Below are positions 17,564 to 25,557 of a DNA stretch of 64,000 bases, piece after piece. Under the pieces are notes generated by a model. The model had not been told where the DNA came from. It saw only the letters and a program-made list of their open reading frames with translations, and ran no database searches. This stretch comes from CADCVT01 sp035940955 (GTDB taxonomy: Bacteria > Actinomycetota > Thermoleophilia > Solirubrobacterales > Solirubrobacteraceae): the NCBI GenBank assembly GCA_035940955.1, contig DASZEJ010000176.1, forward strand, positions 1 to 64,000, written 5' to 3'. The number at the start of each line of letters is the position of its first letter. Positions within the stretch are counted from its first letter, which is position 1. The position numbers and the translations under genes were made by a program.

Positions 17564-18467
17564 ATGAAGCCGGCTCACCGTCGTGCGGAGGCCGCGGTCA
17601 AGCGCGGGATCCGCGGCGCGCAGCGCCGCGCCCTCGACCCGCTCGCGCGCCAGCAGCGCGCGTTGCTCCAGATCACGCAGCTGCAGCTCGCCCTGCGGTA
17701 CCGCGAGCAGGCGGCCGCGGGTGGCCCGCTGCCGAGCTACCGCGAGGTCGGGTTCGGCGCCTTCTGCGACGCCGACGAGGACGGCATCCTGCTCTTCCTG
17801 CTCTCCGTCGTCGGCTCGGGCCGCAAGCAGCTCGTCGAGCTGGGCTCGTCGAGCGCCGACGCGAGCAACAGCTCGAACCTGATCCTCCATCACGGATGAA
17901 GCGGGCTGCTCGTCGACGCCGACGAGGAGTCGGTGGACAACGCGCGGCGCGGCTACGAGCGGCTCGGCGTCATCCCGCCGAAGATGGTCGGCGCGTGGCT
18001 GACGGCCGAGAACGTCAACGAGCTGCTGCGCGAGCACGGCCCGGCCGGCGAGGTCGACCTGCTCTCGATCGTACGTCGACGGCAACGACTACTGGATCTG
18101 GCGCGCGATCGACGCGATCGACCCGCGCGTCGTCTGCATCGAGTACCAGGACATCCTCGGCCCGGAGCGGTCCGTGACGATCCCGTACGACCCGGAGTTC
18201 TCGCGCGACCGCCACGAGGTCAACGCGGTGGAGAACAACTACGTCGGCGCGTCGCTGCGGGCGATGGTCAAGCTGGGCGAGAGCAAGGGCTACCGGCTCG
18301 TGGCGACGAACAGCTACGGCTTCAACGCGTTCTTCCTGCGCGACGGCCTCGCCACCGACCTCATCCCGACGATCGCCGTCGAGGACGGCTTCCCGCACGC
18401 GTGGAACGAGTACGGCATGACCGAGCGCTGGCCGCTCGTGGCCGGCATGCCCTGGCAGGAGGTCTAG
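17564..18467 (+). pseudogene. Broken SAM-methyltransferase-like (FkbM-type) gene
   Basis: Read as one unit this would encode about 300 residues: an N-terminal helical part (KPAHRRAEAAVKRGIRGAQR), a Rossmann-like start (QLVELGSSSADASNSSNLIL), LLVDADEESVDNARRGYE, DGNDYWIWRAIDAIDPRVVC and ATNSYGFNAFFLRDGLA. Two lesions break it. A TGA at 17897-17899 falls in frame right after LILHHG, where a Trp (TGG) would fit. A single extra T at about 18072 shifts the frame inside what should read LLSIDVDGNDYW. Codon bias is still good on both sides, so decay is recent or the lesions are sequencing errors. The family resembles FkbM-type methyltransferases acting on glycans; this assignment is by pattern only. 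Confidence 0.75.
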
Positions 18468-18480
18468 GGGCCGGCGAACG

Positions 18481-18504
18481 AAAGCCCCACCGAAGCGGGG
18501 CTTT
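18481..18504. terminator. Hairpin terminator beside tRNA-Leu
   Basis: An 8-bp stem (AAAGCCCC / GGGGCTTT) with an 8-nt loop lies 7 nt beyond the tRNA 3' end on the minus strand and just after the pseudogene on the plus strand. The A/T ends make it usable in both directions. Confidence 0.7.
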
Positions 18505-18510
18505 CCCGAG

Positions 18511-18595
<85 letters not shown>

Positions 18596-18663
18596 GGGGC
18601 GGCCGACACTGTAGCGCGCGGGGGCGGCCGGATTGCATCCGTCCACAGCGCCCGCTACGGTGC

Positions 18664-18677
18664 CGAACACACGTTCG
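18664..18677. promoter_or_regulatory. SOS box (LexA operator) of lexA
   Basis: CGAACACACGTTCG matches the actinobacterial LexA site CGAAC-N4-GTTCG. It lies 37 nt before the lexA start, the usual position for autorepression. Confidence 0.88.
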
Positions 18678-18714
18678 ATCTGCCCCGTTTCCCCGCCGCC
18701 CGAGGAGAGCATCC

Positions 18715-19350
18715 GTGGACCTTACGAAGCGCCAGCAGGAGATCTTCGACTTCATCAAGAGGTACTCGGCCAGGTACGGCTACCCGCCGACCGTGCGCGA
18801 CATCGGCAAGGCCGTCGGGCTCGCGTCGTCGTCGACCGTACACGCGCACCTCGCGAACCTGGAGAAGGCGGGCCTGCTGCGGCGCGACCCGTCGAAGCCG
18901 CGCGCGATCGAGCTGCTCGACCGGGCGATCGAGAACGTCCGCGACACCGTCGAGTCGGGCGTGCGGTCGGTGGTCGGCAGCGGCGGCGTGCCGGTGCTCG
19001 GCCAGGTCGCCGCGGGCGCGCCGGTGCTGGCCGAGGAGAACATCGAGGACTACGTCGAGGTGCCGCCGATCGCCGGCGGCGAGGAGGCGGAGTTCATCCT
19101 CAAGGTCAAGGGCGACTCGATGGTCGACGCGGGGATCCTCGAGGGCGACTACGTCGTCGTCCGCCGGCAGGACACCGCGAACGACGGCGACATCGTCGTC
19201 GCCCTGGTCGGCGAGGAGGCCACGGTCAAGACCTTCTACCGCGAGGCCGACCACGTCCGCCTCCAGCCCGAGAACCCCCGCCTCGAGCCGATCCGCACCC
19301 GCGACGTGAAGATTCTCGGCCGCATGGTCGGGTTGCTGAGGCACGTGTGA
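18715..19350 (+). CDS. lexA: LexA repressor, SOS regulator
   Basis: A 211-residue LexA, the usual length. The N-terminal winged helix (residues 1-65) contains YPPTVRDIGKAVGLASSSTV. The self-cleavage site Ala100-Gly101 is in GQVAAGAPVLAEE. The catalytic Ser135 is in KVKGDSMVDAGI and Lys172 in GEEATVKTF. When RecA filaments form on damaged DNA, LexA cuts itself and SOS genes turn on. The GTG start at 18715 is preceded by GAGGAG. The upstream SOS box predicts autoregulation, and matching boxes at imuB and dnaE2 in this window give it two nearby targets. Confidence 0.97.
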   Translation: MDLTKRQQEIFDFIKRYSARYGYPPTVRDIGKAVGLASSSTVHAHLANLEKAGLLRRDPSKPRAIELLDRAIENVRDTVESGVRSVVGSGGVPVLGQVAAGAPVLAEENIEDYVEVPPIAGGEEAEFILKVKGDSMVDAGILEGDYVVVRRQDTANDGDIVVALVGEEATVKTFYREADHVRLQPENPRLEPIRTRDVKILGRMVGLLRHV

Positions 19351-19354
19351 CGCC

Positions 19355-19714
19355 ATGGCGACGCTGACGCTCGACATGGCGCAGGGGAGCCTGCTCGACG
19401 AGGCGGCGCCGGGGGTTGACGAGCGCGACGCTGAGCGAGGGGCTGTGGCGGCGCCGGGGCGCGACGAGCGCGCGGGGGAGCGGGGGTCCGTCGGGGCGCT
19501 GGGGCGCGACGAGCGCGACGAGCGCGACGCCCGAGCCGCCGGTGCGCTGCCCGGCCGGACGCTCGACGAGGTCGTCGCACGCACGTGGTCGGCGCTGCGC
19601 GTCGCGCGCGCCGCGGCGTGCCTGCTGTGCGGCGGCGAGGTCGTTCCGCGGTACGGCTCGGGCGCGCATCCAGTGGGGGGCGCCTGCCGCTCCTGCGGCA
19701 CCGAGCTGTCCTGA
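19355..19714 (+). CDS. Small zinc-ribbon protein
   Basis: A 119-residue protein 4 nt after lexA, so probably in the same transcript. Residues 15-70 are a low-complexity Asp/Glu/Arg/Gly segment (repeats of GRDERDERDAR type). The C-terminal 50 residues carry CLLCGG and CRSCGT, two C-x2-C pairs about 20 residues apart, which make a single zinc ribbon. The function is unknown; co-transcription with lexA would make it damage-inducible, which is inference. The family recurs next to lexA in related actinobacteria as far as I recall, but I cannot verify that here. Confidence 0.65.
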   Translation: MATLTLDMAQGSLLDEAAPGVDERDAERGAVAAPGRDERAGERGSVGALGRDERDERDARAAGALPGRTLDEVVARTWSALRVARAAACLLCGGEVVPRYGSGAHPVGGACRSCGTELS

Positions 19715-19824
19715 GCGCGCGCGCCGTCGCCCGGCAGCGCGCACGTCCAGCTCGACATGCGCGTTTCGGCTGGTAGCCAGACCTTTCTTGCACGACGTCG
19801 ACGGACGGCTCGCCGTGGCGGGTC

Positions 19825-19830
19825 TACACT
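19825..19830 (+). promoter_or_regulatory. -10 element of rnpB
   Basis: TACACT, 6 nt before the first base of the P1 stem of the RNase P RNA. Confidence 0.55.
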
Positions 19831-19836
19831 GAGGGC

Positions 19837-20157
19837 GCAAGCCAGGCGGTCGCGGAGGTTCGCCCTTCGAGGAAAGTCCGGACACCGCAGGGCAGGGTGG
19901 TCGGGGAACCGACCCGGGGAAACCCGCGGGAAAGTGCCACAGAAACACACCGCCGATGGCGCGTCCGCACGTGCGTCGCGCACAGGCAAGGGTGAAATGG
20001 TGCGGTAAGAGCGCACCGGCGTCACGGCGACGTGGCGGCCGGGCAAACCCCACCCGGTGCAAGGCCAAGCAGGACCGCTCGCAGGCTGCCCGCCAAGGTC
20101 CAGGTCGGCCGCTGAGATGGATGACCGTCCACGACAGAATCCGGCTTACCGGCTTGC
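19837..20157 (+). ncRNA. rnpB: RNase P RNA, bacterial type A
   Basis: The catalytic RNA that matures tRNA 5' ends. The P1 helix is closed by GCAAGCC (19837-19843) and GGCTTGC (20151-20157). Conserved cores are present: GAGGAAAGTCCGGAC, the ACAGAAA motif, GGTGCGGTAAGAGCGCACC, and the 3' core ACAGAATCCGGCTTACC. At about 321 nt it is shorter than many actinobacterial examples. It is followed by a strong terminator. Confidence 0.95.
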
Positions 20158-20162
20158 TACGG

Positions 20163-20188
20163 AAAAGCCCCGCTCCGGCGGGGCTTTT
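20163..20188 (+). terminator. Intrinsic terminator of rnpB
   Basis: An 11-bp stem AAAAGCCCCGC / GCGGGGCTTTT with a 4-nt loop and a T-run, starting 5 nt after the RNase P RNA. This is the most canonical terminator in the window. Confidence 0.9.
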
Positions 20189-20245
20189 CTATGGGCGGGG
20201 GGTATTCGGGTGTCGCCCGGCTGGGCGGCCCGAACGCGACGCCGG

Positions 20246-20275
20246 GCGGGCGCCGTTGAGGCGGGCGCCGTTGAA
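20246..20275 (+). repeat. Two tandem 15-bp repeats
   Basis: GCGGGCGCCGTTGAG at 20246-20260 is followed directly by GCGGGCGCCGTTGAA. They lie in the otherwise featureless 160-nt gap between the rnpB terminator and the AbiE-like pair. Confidence 0.6.
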
Positions 20276-20306
20276 GAGGGCCGGTCCTCGTTCCCTCCAC
20301 GACGAG

Positions 20307-20357
20307 GTTTGCCGGTAGAGCAAACACAGAGCTAGAGGAAACACAACCGTGTATGCT
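20307..20357 (+). promoter_or_regulatory. Promoter and possible operator of the AbiE-like pair
   Basis: TATGCT at 20352-20357 lies 10 nt before the ATG at 20368. Upstream are an inverted repeat GTTTGC-N7-GCAAAC (20307-20325) and two direct AAACACA repeats (20322-20328 and 20339-20345). Antitoxins of AbiE systems bind repeats in their own promoter, so these are good operator candidates. Motif-based only. Confidence 0.5.
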
Positions 20358-20367
20358 GCTCGTTGCC

Positions 20368-21471
20368 ATGCCGGCAAACGGAACGGAAATCGAGAGCGAG
20401 CTCACCGGCTGGACGATCGCCTGGCTGAGAGAGCGGCTCCCGTCGACCTGGGTCGTCGACCTCTCGGCGCGGATCGACGCGGCGCAAGCGGCAGGGCCGG
20501 ATGCGGTGATCGAGATCCGCGCGCCGAACGTCTACGCGACGGTGGCGGTGCAGGCCAAGCGGTCGCTGGCGCCGCGCGACGTGGACCGGCTGCTGGGCGG
20601 AGTCGCGAGGACGCTGCGAGCGCTCACGCCCATCCCGATCCTGGTCGTCGCTCCGTGGATCAGCTCGCGTACGCGCGAGCTGCTGACCGCCGAGGGCCTG
20701 AACTACCTGGACCAGACCGGCAACGCGTCGATCCGGCTCGAGAACCCGGCGCTGGTCATCGAGACGCACGGCTCGAGCCGCGATCCGGCCCCAGCGCCGC
20801 GCGCGAAGGCTCGCGTCCGCGGGCCCAAGGCGGCGCGGCTGATCCGAACGTTGATCGACGTCCGTCCGCCGTACGGGGTTCGCGAGCTCGCCGACGCGGC
20901 CGGCCTCGCGCCCGGCTACGTCTCGCGCCTGCTCGATGCGCTGGACGACGACGCGCTCGTCACCCGATCGCGCCGTGCCCGCGTCGAGGAGGTCGACGTG
21001 CGGGGACTGCTGCGCCACTGGGCCGAGAGCTATGACGTGTTCAAGGCGAACGCCGTCGCGACGTTCATCGCGCCGAGGCGCCCGCCCGAGGCGCTGGCCG
21101 CGCTCGCCGGAGCCGGTTCGGGACGGACCGCCGTCACCGGCTCGTTCGCGGCCGTCCGGTTCGCGGCCGTCGCCGCCCCCGCTCTGCTGGCGGTCTACTG
21201 CGAGGACGCCGGCGCGCTCGCCGGCGAGCTCGATCTGCTCCCGGCGGACCATGGGGCGAACGTCGCGCTCCTGTCGCCTTTCGATGCCGTCGTGTGGACA
21301 CGCACCGAAGAGCAGGACGGCGTTCGCTACGTCGCGCCGTCGCAGGCAGCGGTCGATTGCCTGACCGGCACAGGGCGGATGCCGGCCGAGGGCGAGGCGC
21401 TCGTCGAGTGGATGCTCGAGAACGAGCAGGCCTGGCGAGACGAGGCGCTCGCCGCAAGCCGCACACGGTGA
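20368..21471 (+). CDS. AbiEi-like antitoxin (winged-helix regulator)
   Basis: A 367-residue protein. Residues 1-140 resemble a degenerate restriction-endonuclease-like fold (TVAVQAKRSLAPRDVDRLLG, ILVVAPWISSRTRELL, GLNYLDQTGNASI). A winged helix follows near residues 150-205 (YGVRELADAAGLAPGYVSRL), then a C-terminal domain (GRTAVTGSFAAVRFAAVAAP, YVAPSQAAVDCLTGTG) with a nucleotidyltransferase-like look. This arrangement matches proteins called type IV AbiEi-family antitoxins. It should repress its own promoter and offset the downstream toxin. The ATG at 20368 is chosen because an earlier ATG (20353) lies inside the -10 box. It overlaps the next gene by 4 nt. Confidence 0.72.
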   Translation: MPANGTEIESELTGWTIAWLRERLPSTWVVDLSARIDAAQAAGPDAVIEIRAPNVYATVAVQAKRSLAPRDVDRLLGGVARTLRALTPIPILVVAPWISSRTRELLTAEGLNYLDQTGNASIRLENPALVIETHGSSRDPAPAPRAKARVRGPKAARLIRTLIDVRPPYGVRELADAAGLAPGYVSRLLDALDDDALVTRSRRARVEEVDVRGLLRHWAESYDVFKANAVATFIAPRRPPEALAALAGAGSGRTAVTGSFAAVRFAAVAAPALLAVYCEDAGALAGELDLLPADHGANVALLSPFDAVVWTRTEEQDGVRYVAPSQAAVDCLTGTGRMPAEGEALVEWMLENEQAWRDEALAASRTR

Positions 21472-22349
21472 GCGCGGCCTCCTCACCGCGGGGCGCGGTC
21501 GACCCGCGATACGTCGCCGCGCGACGCGCACTGCTCGACGCGCTGGAGGCTCTCGCGGCGCACCGGCGGGCGCTCGTCGTCGTCGGCGCCCAGGCGATCT
21601 ACCTGCGGACCGGCGCGGGGGAGATCGGCATCGCTCCGTTCACGACGGACGGGGACGTCGCGCTCGATCCGAGCCTCCTCTCGGACGAGCCGCTGCTCGA
21701 GGCGGCGATGAAGGGTGCGGGGTTCACGCTCCTCGAGCCTCACCCCGACGGAGCGGAGCCCGGCATGTGGGTCAGGCGGGTCGACGTCGCTGGAGAGGAG
21801 CTGGTCGTGCCGGTCGACCTGCTCGTGCCGGACGGCGTCGCCGCCGGGGGCGGGCGGCGCGGAGCGCGGCTCGGTCCGCACGGCCCGCGCGCGGCGCGGC
21901 GCGCCACCGGCCTCGAAGCGGCGCTCGTCGACCACGACCAGATGACCATCGCGGCGCTCGAAGAAGGCGATCGCCGATCGTTCGACGTGCGGGTCGGCGG
22001 CGTTACCGCCCTCTTGGTCGCCAAGGCGCACAAGATCCACGACCGGCTCGCCTCCGGACGCCCAGGTCGCGCCGACGACAAGGACGCCGCCGACGTCTAC
22101 CGGTTGTTCCAGACGACGCGGCCGGCGCGCGTCGCGGACCGCATGGACGAGCTGCGGCGCCATCCCGTCGCCGGGCCCCCGACGCGCGCCGCGATCGAGT
22201 ACCTGGCCGAGCTGTTCGGTCGCCGCAGCGCCGCCGGCACGGCGATGGCCGTCCGCGCCCTGCGCTTCGCGGTTCCCGAGGACGAGGTCGTCGCCGTCGC
22301 GACCGCGTACGTCCGGCGGCTGGCAAGCGGCCCCGGCGACCAGCGCTGA
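21468..22349 (+). CDS. AbiEii-like nucleotidyltransferase toxin
   Basis: A 293-residue protein whose GTG start overlaps the antitoxin stop (GTGA), so the two are translationally coupled. The N-terminus has a nucleotidyltransferase fold: LVVVGAQAIYLRTG, then FTTDGDVALDPSLL with the D-x-D metal-binding pair. Later VGGVTALLVAKAHKIHDRLA and RADDKDAADVYRLFQTTRP match the helical part of AbiEii-type toxins, which are thought to transfer nucleotides onto tRNA or another target. Presumed to slow growth or abort phage infection when free of the antitoxin. Substrate and activity are inferred from the family. Confidence 0.72.
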   Translation: MSAASSPRGAVDPRYVAARRALLDALEALAAHRRALVVVGAQAIYLRTGAGEIGIAPFTTDGDVALDPSLLSDEPLLEAAMKGAGFTLLEPHPDGAEPGMWVRRVDVAGEELVVPVDLLVPDGVAAGGGRRGARLGPHGPRAARRATGLEAALVDHDQMTIAALEEGDRRSFDVRVGGVTALLVAKAHKIHDRLASGRPGRADDKDAADVYRLFQTTRPARVADRMDELRRHPVAGPPTRAAIEYLAELFGRRSAAGTAMAVRALRFAVPEDEVVAVATAYVRRLASGPGDQR

Positions 22350-22363
22350 CGCCGCTCCGAGCG

Positions 22364-22369
22364 TACGCT
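22364..22369 (+). promoter_or_regulatory. -10 element of the 111-aa gene
   Basis: TACGCT, 10 nt before the ATG at 22380, in the gap after the toxin gene. It suggests a new transcript rather than read-through from the AbiE-like pair. Confidence 0.4.
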
Positions 22370-22379
22370 GCGCGTCGTC

Positions 22380-22715
22380 ATGTTCGGGCGCAAGCAGCGA
22401 CGCGAGCCGAGTGGCGTGGAGGTCGACGAGCGCGGCGTCCGGCTCGTCCGTCCCGACGGCACGACGGAGTCGGTGACGTGGGAGGCGCTCGCCGAGGTGC
22501 GCGTGATGACGACCTCGCAGGGGCCGTTCGCCGACGACGTCTTCTTCGTCCTCGACGGCGGCGATCACGGCTGCGTCGTCCCGCAGGGGCTCATGCCGGA
22601 CGAGCTGCTCATCCGCCTCCAGTCGCTTCCCGGCTTCGACAACGCGAAGCTGATCGAGGCGATGGGCTCGACCGCCGACGCCGAGTTCGTCTGCTGGCGC
22701 CGGCCGGCGGCGTAG
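22380..22715 (+). CDS. Small conserved protein of unknown function
   Basis: A 111-residue soluble protein. Residues 12-45 look like a beta-sandwich with VEVDERGVRLVRPDGTTESV and the second half reads FFVLDGGDHGCVVPQGLMPD then LLIRLQSLPGFDN, resembling small PH-like or immunity-type proteins of unknown role. No catalytic motif or signal peptide is seen. The following oxidoreductase starts 7 nt after the stop, so they probably share a message. Confidence 0.6.
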   Translation: MFGRKQRREPSGVEVDERGVRLVRPDGTTESVTWEALAEVRVMTTSQGPFADDVFFVLDGGDHGCVVPQGLMPDELLIRLQSLPGFDNAKLIEAMGSTADAEFVCWRRPAA

Positions 22716-22722
22716 GGACCCG

Positions 22723-24495
22723 ATGCGCTTCGGCATCTTCTACGAGCACCAGCTCCCGCGGCCGTGGGACGAGGGCGCCGAGCACCGTCTCCTCACGGAC
22801 GCGCTCGACCAGGTCGAGCTGGCCGACCGGCTCGGGTTCGACAGCGTGTGGGCGGTCGAGCACCACTTCCTCGAGGAGTACTCGCACTCGAGCGCGTCGG
22901 ACGTCTTCCTCGCCGCCGCCAGCCAGCGGACGCGCAGCATCCGGCTGGGGTTCGGGATCCTCCCGACGCCGCCGGCGTACCAGCACCCCGCGCGCATCGC
23001 CGAGACCGTCGCGACGCTCGACCTCGTGTCCGGCGGGCGGGTCGAGCTGGGGACCGGGGAGACGTCGAGCGGGGCGGAGCTGGCGGGGTTCGGCGTCGAG
23101 CGGGCGACGAAGCGCGAGCAGTGGGCGGAGGGGCTCGACGCGGTGACGCGGATGATGGTCGAGGAGCCGTTCGCCGGGATCGACGGGCGGTACGTGACGA
23201 TGCCGCCGCGCAACGTCGTCCCGAAGCCGCTGCAGAAGCCGCACCCGCCGCTGTGGGTCGCGTGCTCGCGGCGCGAGACGATCCGGCTCGCCGCCGAGAG
23301 GGGGATCGGCGCGCTGTCGTTCTCGTTCGTCGAGCCGGAGGAGGCCAGGGGGTGGGTCGACGAGTACTACGCGATCGTCGGGTCCGAGCGCTGCGTGCCG
23401 GCGGGGTTCGCGGTCAACCCGAACGTCGCCGTCGCGCTGCCGATGATGGTCCACCGCGACGAGGCGCAGGCCATCGAGCGCGGCATCGACGGCGCGCACT
23501 TCTTCGGCTACTCGCTGACCCACTGGTACGTCTTCGGTCGCCACCGCCCGGGGCGGACGTCGATCTGGGACGAGTTCCAGCAGCGCCGCGCCGAGGTTGG
23601 GTTCGCGCGCGAGATCGTCACGGCCGACCAGGCGCCGCTCGGCGTGAAGATCCTGCAGCAGGGACTCGGCTCGCTGCGCGGCGCCGTCGGGACGCCCGAG
23701 CAGGTCCGCGACCTGATCCGCCGCTACGAGGAGGCGGGCGTCGACCAGATGCTGTTCGTCCTGCAGGCGGGCCGGAACCGCCACGAGCACGTCTGCGAGG
23801 CGCTCGAGCTGTTCGCCGCGGAGGTCATGCCCGAGTTCGCCGGGCGCCGCGCGGAGCGCGACGCGGCCAAGCGCGAGCGGCTCGCGGGCGCGGCCGAGGC
23901 GGCGCTCGCCCGCCGCGAGGCGCCGCGCGAGAGCGACCCGGACTACGTCATCGGGCCGACGGACAGCGGGCCGCCGGCGGGGACGGTGGGGAAGGGCGCC
24001 GCCGACGGCCGGCGCGGCGCCGGCCCGCAGGCGGGACGCCGCTCCGCGAGCCGCCGCGACGAGCTGGCCGACGCGCTCGCCCTCCGCGCCGACGAGGCGT
24101 TCGCCGGGTTCGTCGCGCGCAGCAGCGACGCCCGGCTCGAACGGACGGTCGGCTCCGGCCTCGGCCTGCGCGTCCTCTTCACCGGCATGGCGCAGCGGTT
24201 CGCGCCCGAGAAGGCGGACGGGTTCGCCGGCGAGCTGCAGTACGAGCTGCGCACCGCGAGCGGCCGGGTCAAGCGCTGGGTCGTCGCGGTCGACGGCTCC
24301 CGCGCCCGCGCGCGCCCGGGCGCGGCGCGCGATCCGCGCGTGACGATCCGCGCGGCGCTCGCGGACTTCGCGCGCATCGCCGGGCGCGACCTCGACCCGG
24401 GCGAGGCGCTGCTCACGGGCCGGCTGGAGCTGGCGGGCGACCTCGCGATCGCTCCGCGGCTCGGCGAGATGTTCGGGCAGGATCCCGCGCTGTGA
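22723..24495 (+). CDS. Flavin-dependent (luciferase-like) oxidoreductase fused to an SCP2-like domain
   Basis: A 590-residue fusion. Residues 1 to about 365 form the F420/FMN-dependent luciferase-like TIM barrel: FGIFYEHQLPRPWDEGAEHR, DSVWAVEHHFLEEYSHSS, LGFGILPTPPAYQHPARIAE and SGGRVELGTGET. A charged, Gly/Ala-rich linker covers about 370-440. The last 150 residues form an SCP2-like lipid-binding domain (VLFTGMAQRFAPEKADGFAG and LTGRLELAGDLAIAPRLGEM). Such fusions probably oxidise hydrophobic substrates held by the SCP2 module; the substrate is unknown. The GTGA overlap with the next gene implies an operon. Confidence 0.85.
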   Translation: MRFGIFYEHQLPRPWDEGAEHRLLTDALDQVELADRLGFDSVWAVEHHFLEEYSHSSASDVFLAAASQRTRSIRLGFGILPTPPAYQHPARIAETVATLDLVSGGRVELGTGETSSGAELAGFGVERATKREQWAEGLDAVTRMMVEEPFAGIDGRYVTMPPRNVVPKPLQKPHPPLWVACSRRETIRLAAERGIGALSFSFVEPEEARGWVDEYYAIVGSERCVPAGFAVNPNVAVALPMMVHRDEAQAIERGIDGAHFFGYSLTHWYVFGRHRPGRTSIWDEFQQRRAEVGFAREIVTADQAPLGVKILQQGLGSLRGAVGTPEQVRDLIRRYEEAGVDQMLFVLQAGRNRHEHVCEALELFAAEVMPEFAGRRAERDAAKRERLAGAAEAALARREAPRESDPDYVIGPTDSGPPAGTVGKGAADGRRGAGPQAGRRSASRRDELADALALRADEAFAGFVARSSDARLERTVGSGLGLRVLFTGMAQRFAPEKADGFAGELQYELRTASGRVKRWVVAVDGSRARARPGAARDPRVTIRAALADFARIAGRDLDPGEALLTGRLELAGDLAIAPRLGEMFGQDPAL

Positions 24496-25514
24496 TCGAC
24501 GCGATCCGCCGCTTCACCTATCACCGCCAGCGGCTCGGCCGCGCCGCGCCGGACGCGCCCACCGCGCTGCGCGACGTCGTCGGCGTGTACTCCTCGCATC
24601 CCAGCGCGCCGCTGTCCCTGTACGCGCGCGCCGCGGCCTTCGACTTCAAGGCGGTCGACGGCCTGCGCCTGCCCGCGATGCGCGGCTCGATCCACCTGCT
24701 CCCGCGCGACACCGCCCACCTCGCCTTCCGCGGGCTCGAGCTGCCGCCCGCGACCGAGGCAAGCCGGATGAAGTACTTCAAGCTCACGCCGGAGCGGTAC
24801 GCGGAGCTGCGCGAGAAGACGCTCGCGGTCGCGGCCGAGCCGCGCACCGCCGCCGAGCTGAGGAAGCTCGTCGGCGCCGGCGACGAGATGCGGTACGTGC
24901 TCGCCGCGATGGGCCGCGAGGGTCTGCTCGTCCGCGTCGGCGCGGAGGGGCTGCGCTCGAACGCGCTGCGGTGGGCCCGAGCGGAGATCCCCGGCGCCGA
25001 CCCCGACGAAGCGCTGGCCTGGCTGGCCGGCGAGTACCTGCGCGCGTTCGGCCCGGCGCGCCGCGAGGACTTCGCGTGGTGGGCCGGCGTCCAGCCGAAG
25101 CGCGCGCAGGCCGCGCTCGCGACCGTCGACACGGTCGAGCTCGACGGGGGGCTCCTCCTCCGCCGCGCCGACGAGGCCGAGCTCGACCGCGCGCCCAAGC
25201 TGCCGCGCGACGCCGTCGACCTCCTCCCCAAGTGGGACGCGCTCACGATGGGCTACCCCCGCGACGGGCGCGGGCGCTTCGCCCACGAGGACGTGCTCGA
25301 CCGCTGCTACGACTTCCGCGGCGACGGCAACCCGCTCGTGCTGCGCGGCGGCGAGGCGGTCGCCGCGTGGACGCTGCGGTTCGCCGGCAAGCGCATGGAG
25401 GTGGAGCTCGACTGGTTCGAGCGCCCGGGCGCCAAGCTCGCGAAGGCGGTGGCCGGGAAGGTCGAGGACGTCGGGGCATTGCTCGGCGCATCCTCGGTCA
25501 CCGGGCACGATTGA
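24492..25514 (+). CDS. Winged-helix (HTH_42, AlkZ/YcaQ-like) protein
   Basis: A 340-residue protein of the HTH_42 superfamily that includes the DNA glycosylase AlkZ/YcaQ. Recognisable parts are MRGSIHLLPRDTAHLAFRGL, LLPKWDALTMGYPRDGRGRF and LVLRGGEAVAAWTLRFAGKR near the C-terminus. The catalytic Q-x-Q of AlkZ is not seen: the equivalent stretch reads VVGVYSSHPSAPLSLYARA, so glycosylase activity is doubtful. The GTG start overlaps the oxidoreductase stop. It sits next to the SOS mutagenesis genes but has no SOS box of its own and ends 24 nt before the imuB box. Confidence 0.72.
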   Translation: MIDAIRRFTYHRQRLGRAAPDAPTALRDVVGVYSSHPSAPLSLYARAAAFDFKAVDGLRLPAMRGSIHLLPRDTAHLAFRGLELPPATEASRMKYFKLTPERYAELREKTLAVAAEPRTAAELRKLVGAGDEMRYVLAAMGREGLLVRVGAEGLRSNALRWARAEIPGADPDEALAWLAGEYLRAFGPARREDFAWWAGVQPKRAQAALATVDTVELDGGLLLRRADEAELDRAPKLPRDAVDLLPKWDALTMGYPRDGRGRFAHEDVLDRCYDFRGDGNPLVLRGGEAVAAWTLRFAGKRMEVELDWFERPGAKLAKAVAGKVEDVGALLGASSVTGHD

Positions 25515-25538
25515 GCTTGCCACGCAACAGAATCGTTG

Positions 25539-25552
25539 CGAACATGTGTTCG
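25539..25552. promoter_or_regulatory. SOS box of imuB
   Basis: CGAACATGTGTTCG is a perfect CGAAC-N4-GTTCG LexA site, 5 nt before the imuB start at 25558. Confidence 0.92.
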
Positions 25553-25557
25553 ATTCG

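Noticed and set aside
20353..20367. ATG at 20353 as the antitoxin start
   Set aside because: It lies within the TATGCT -10 box; the ATG at 20368 is better placed.
25546..25557. ATG at 25546 as the imuB start
   Set aside because: It is inside the LexA site, and conserved ImuB N-termini begin at MIVCVLLPR (25558).
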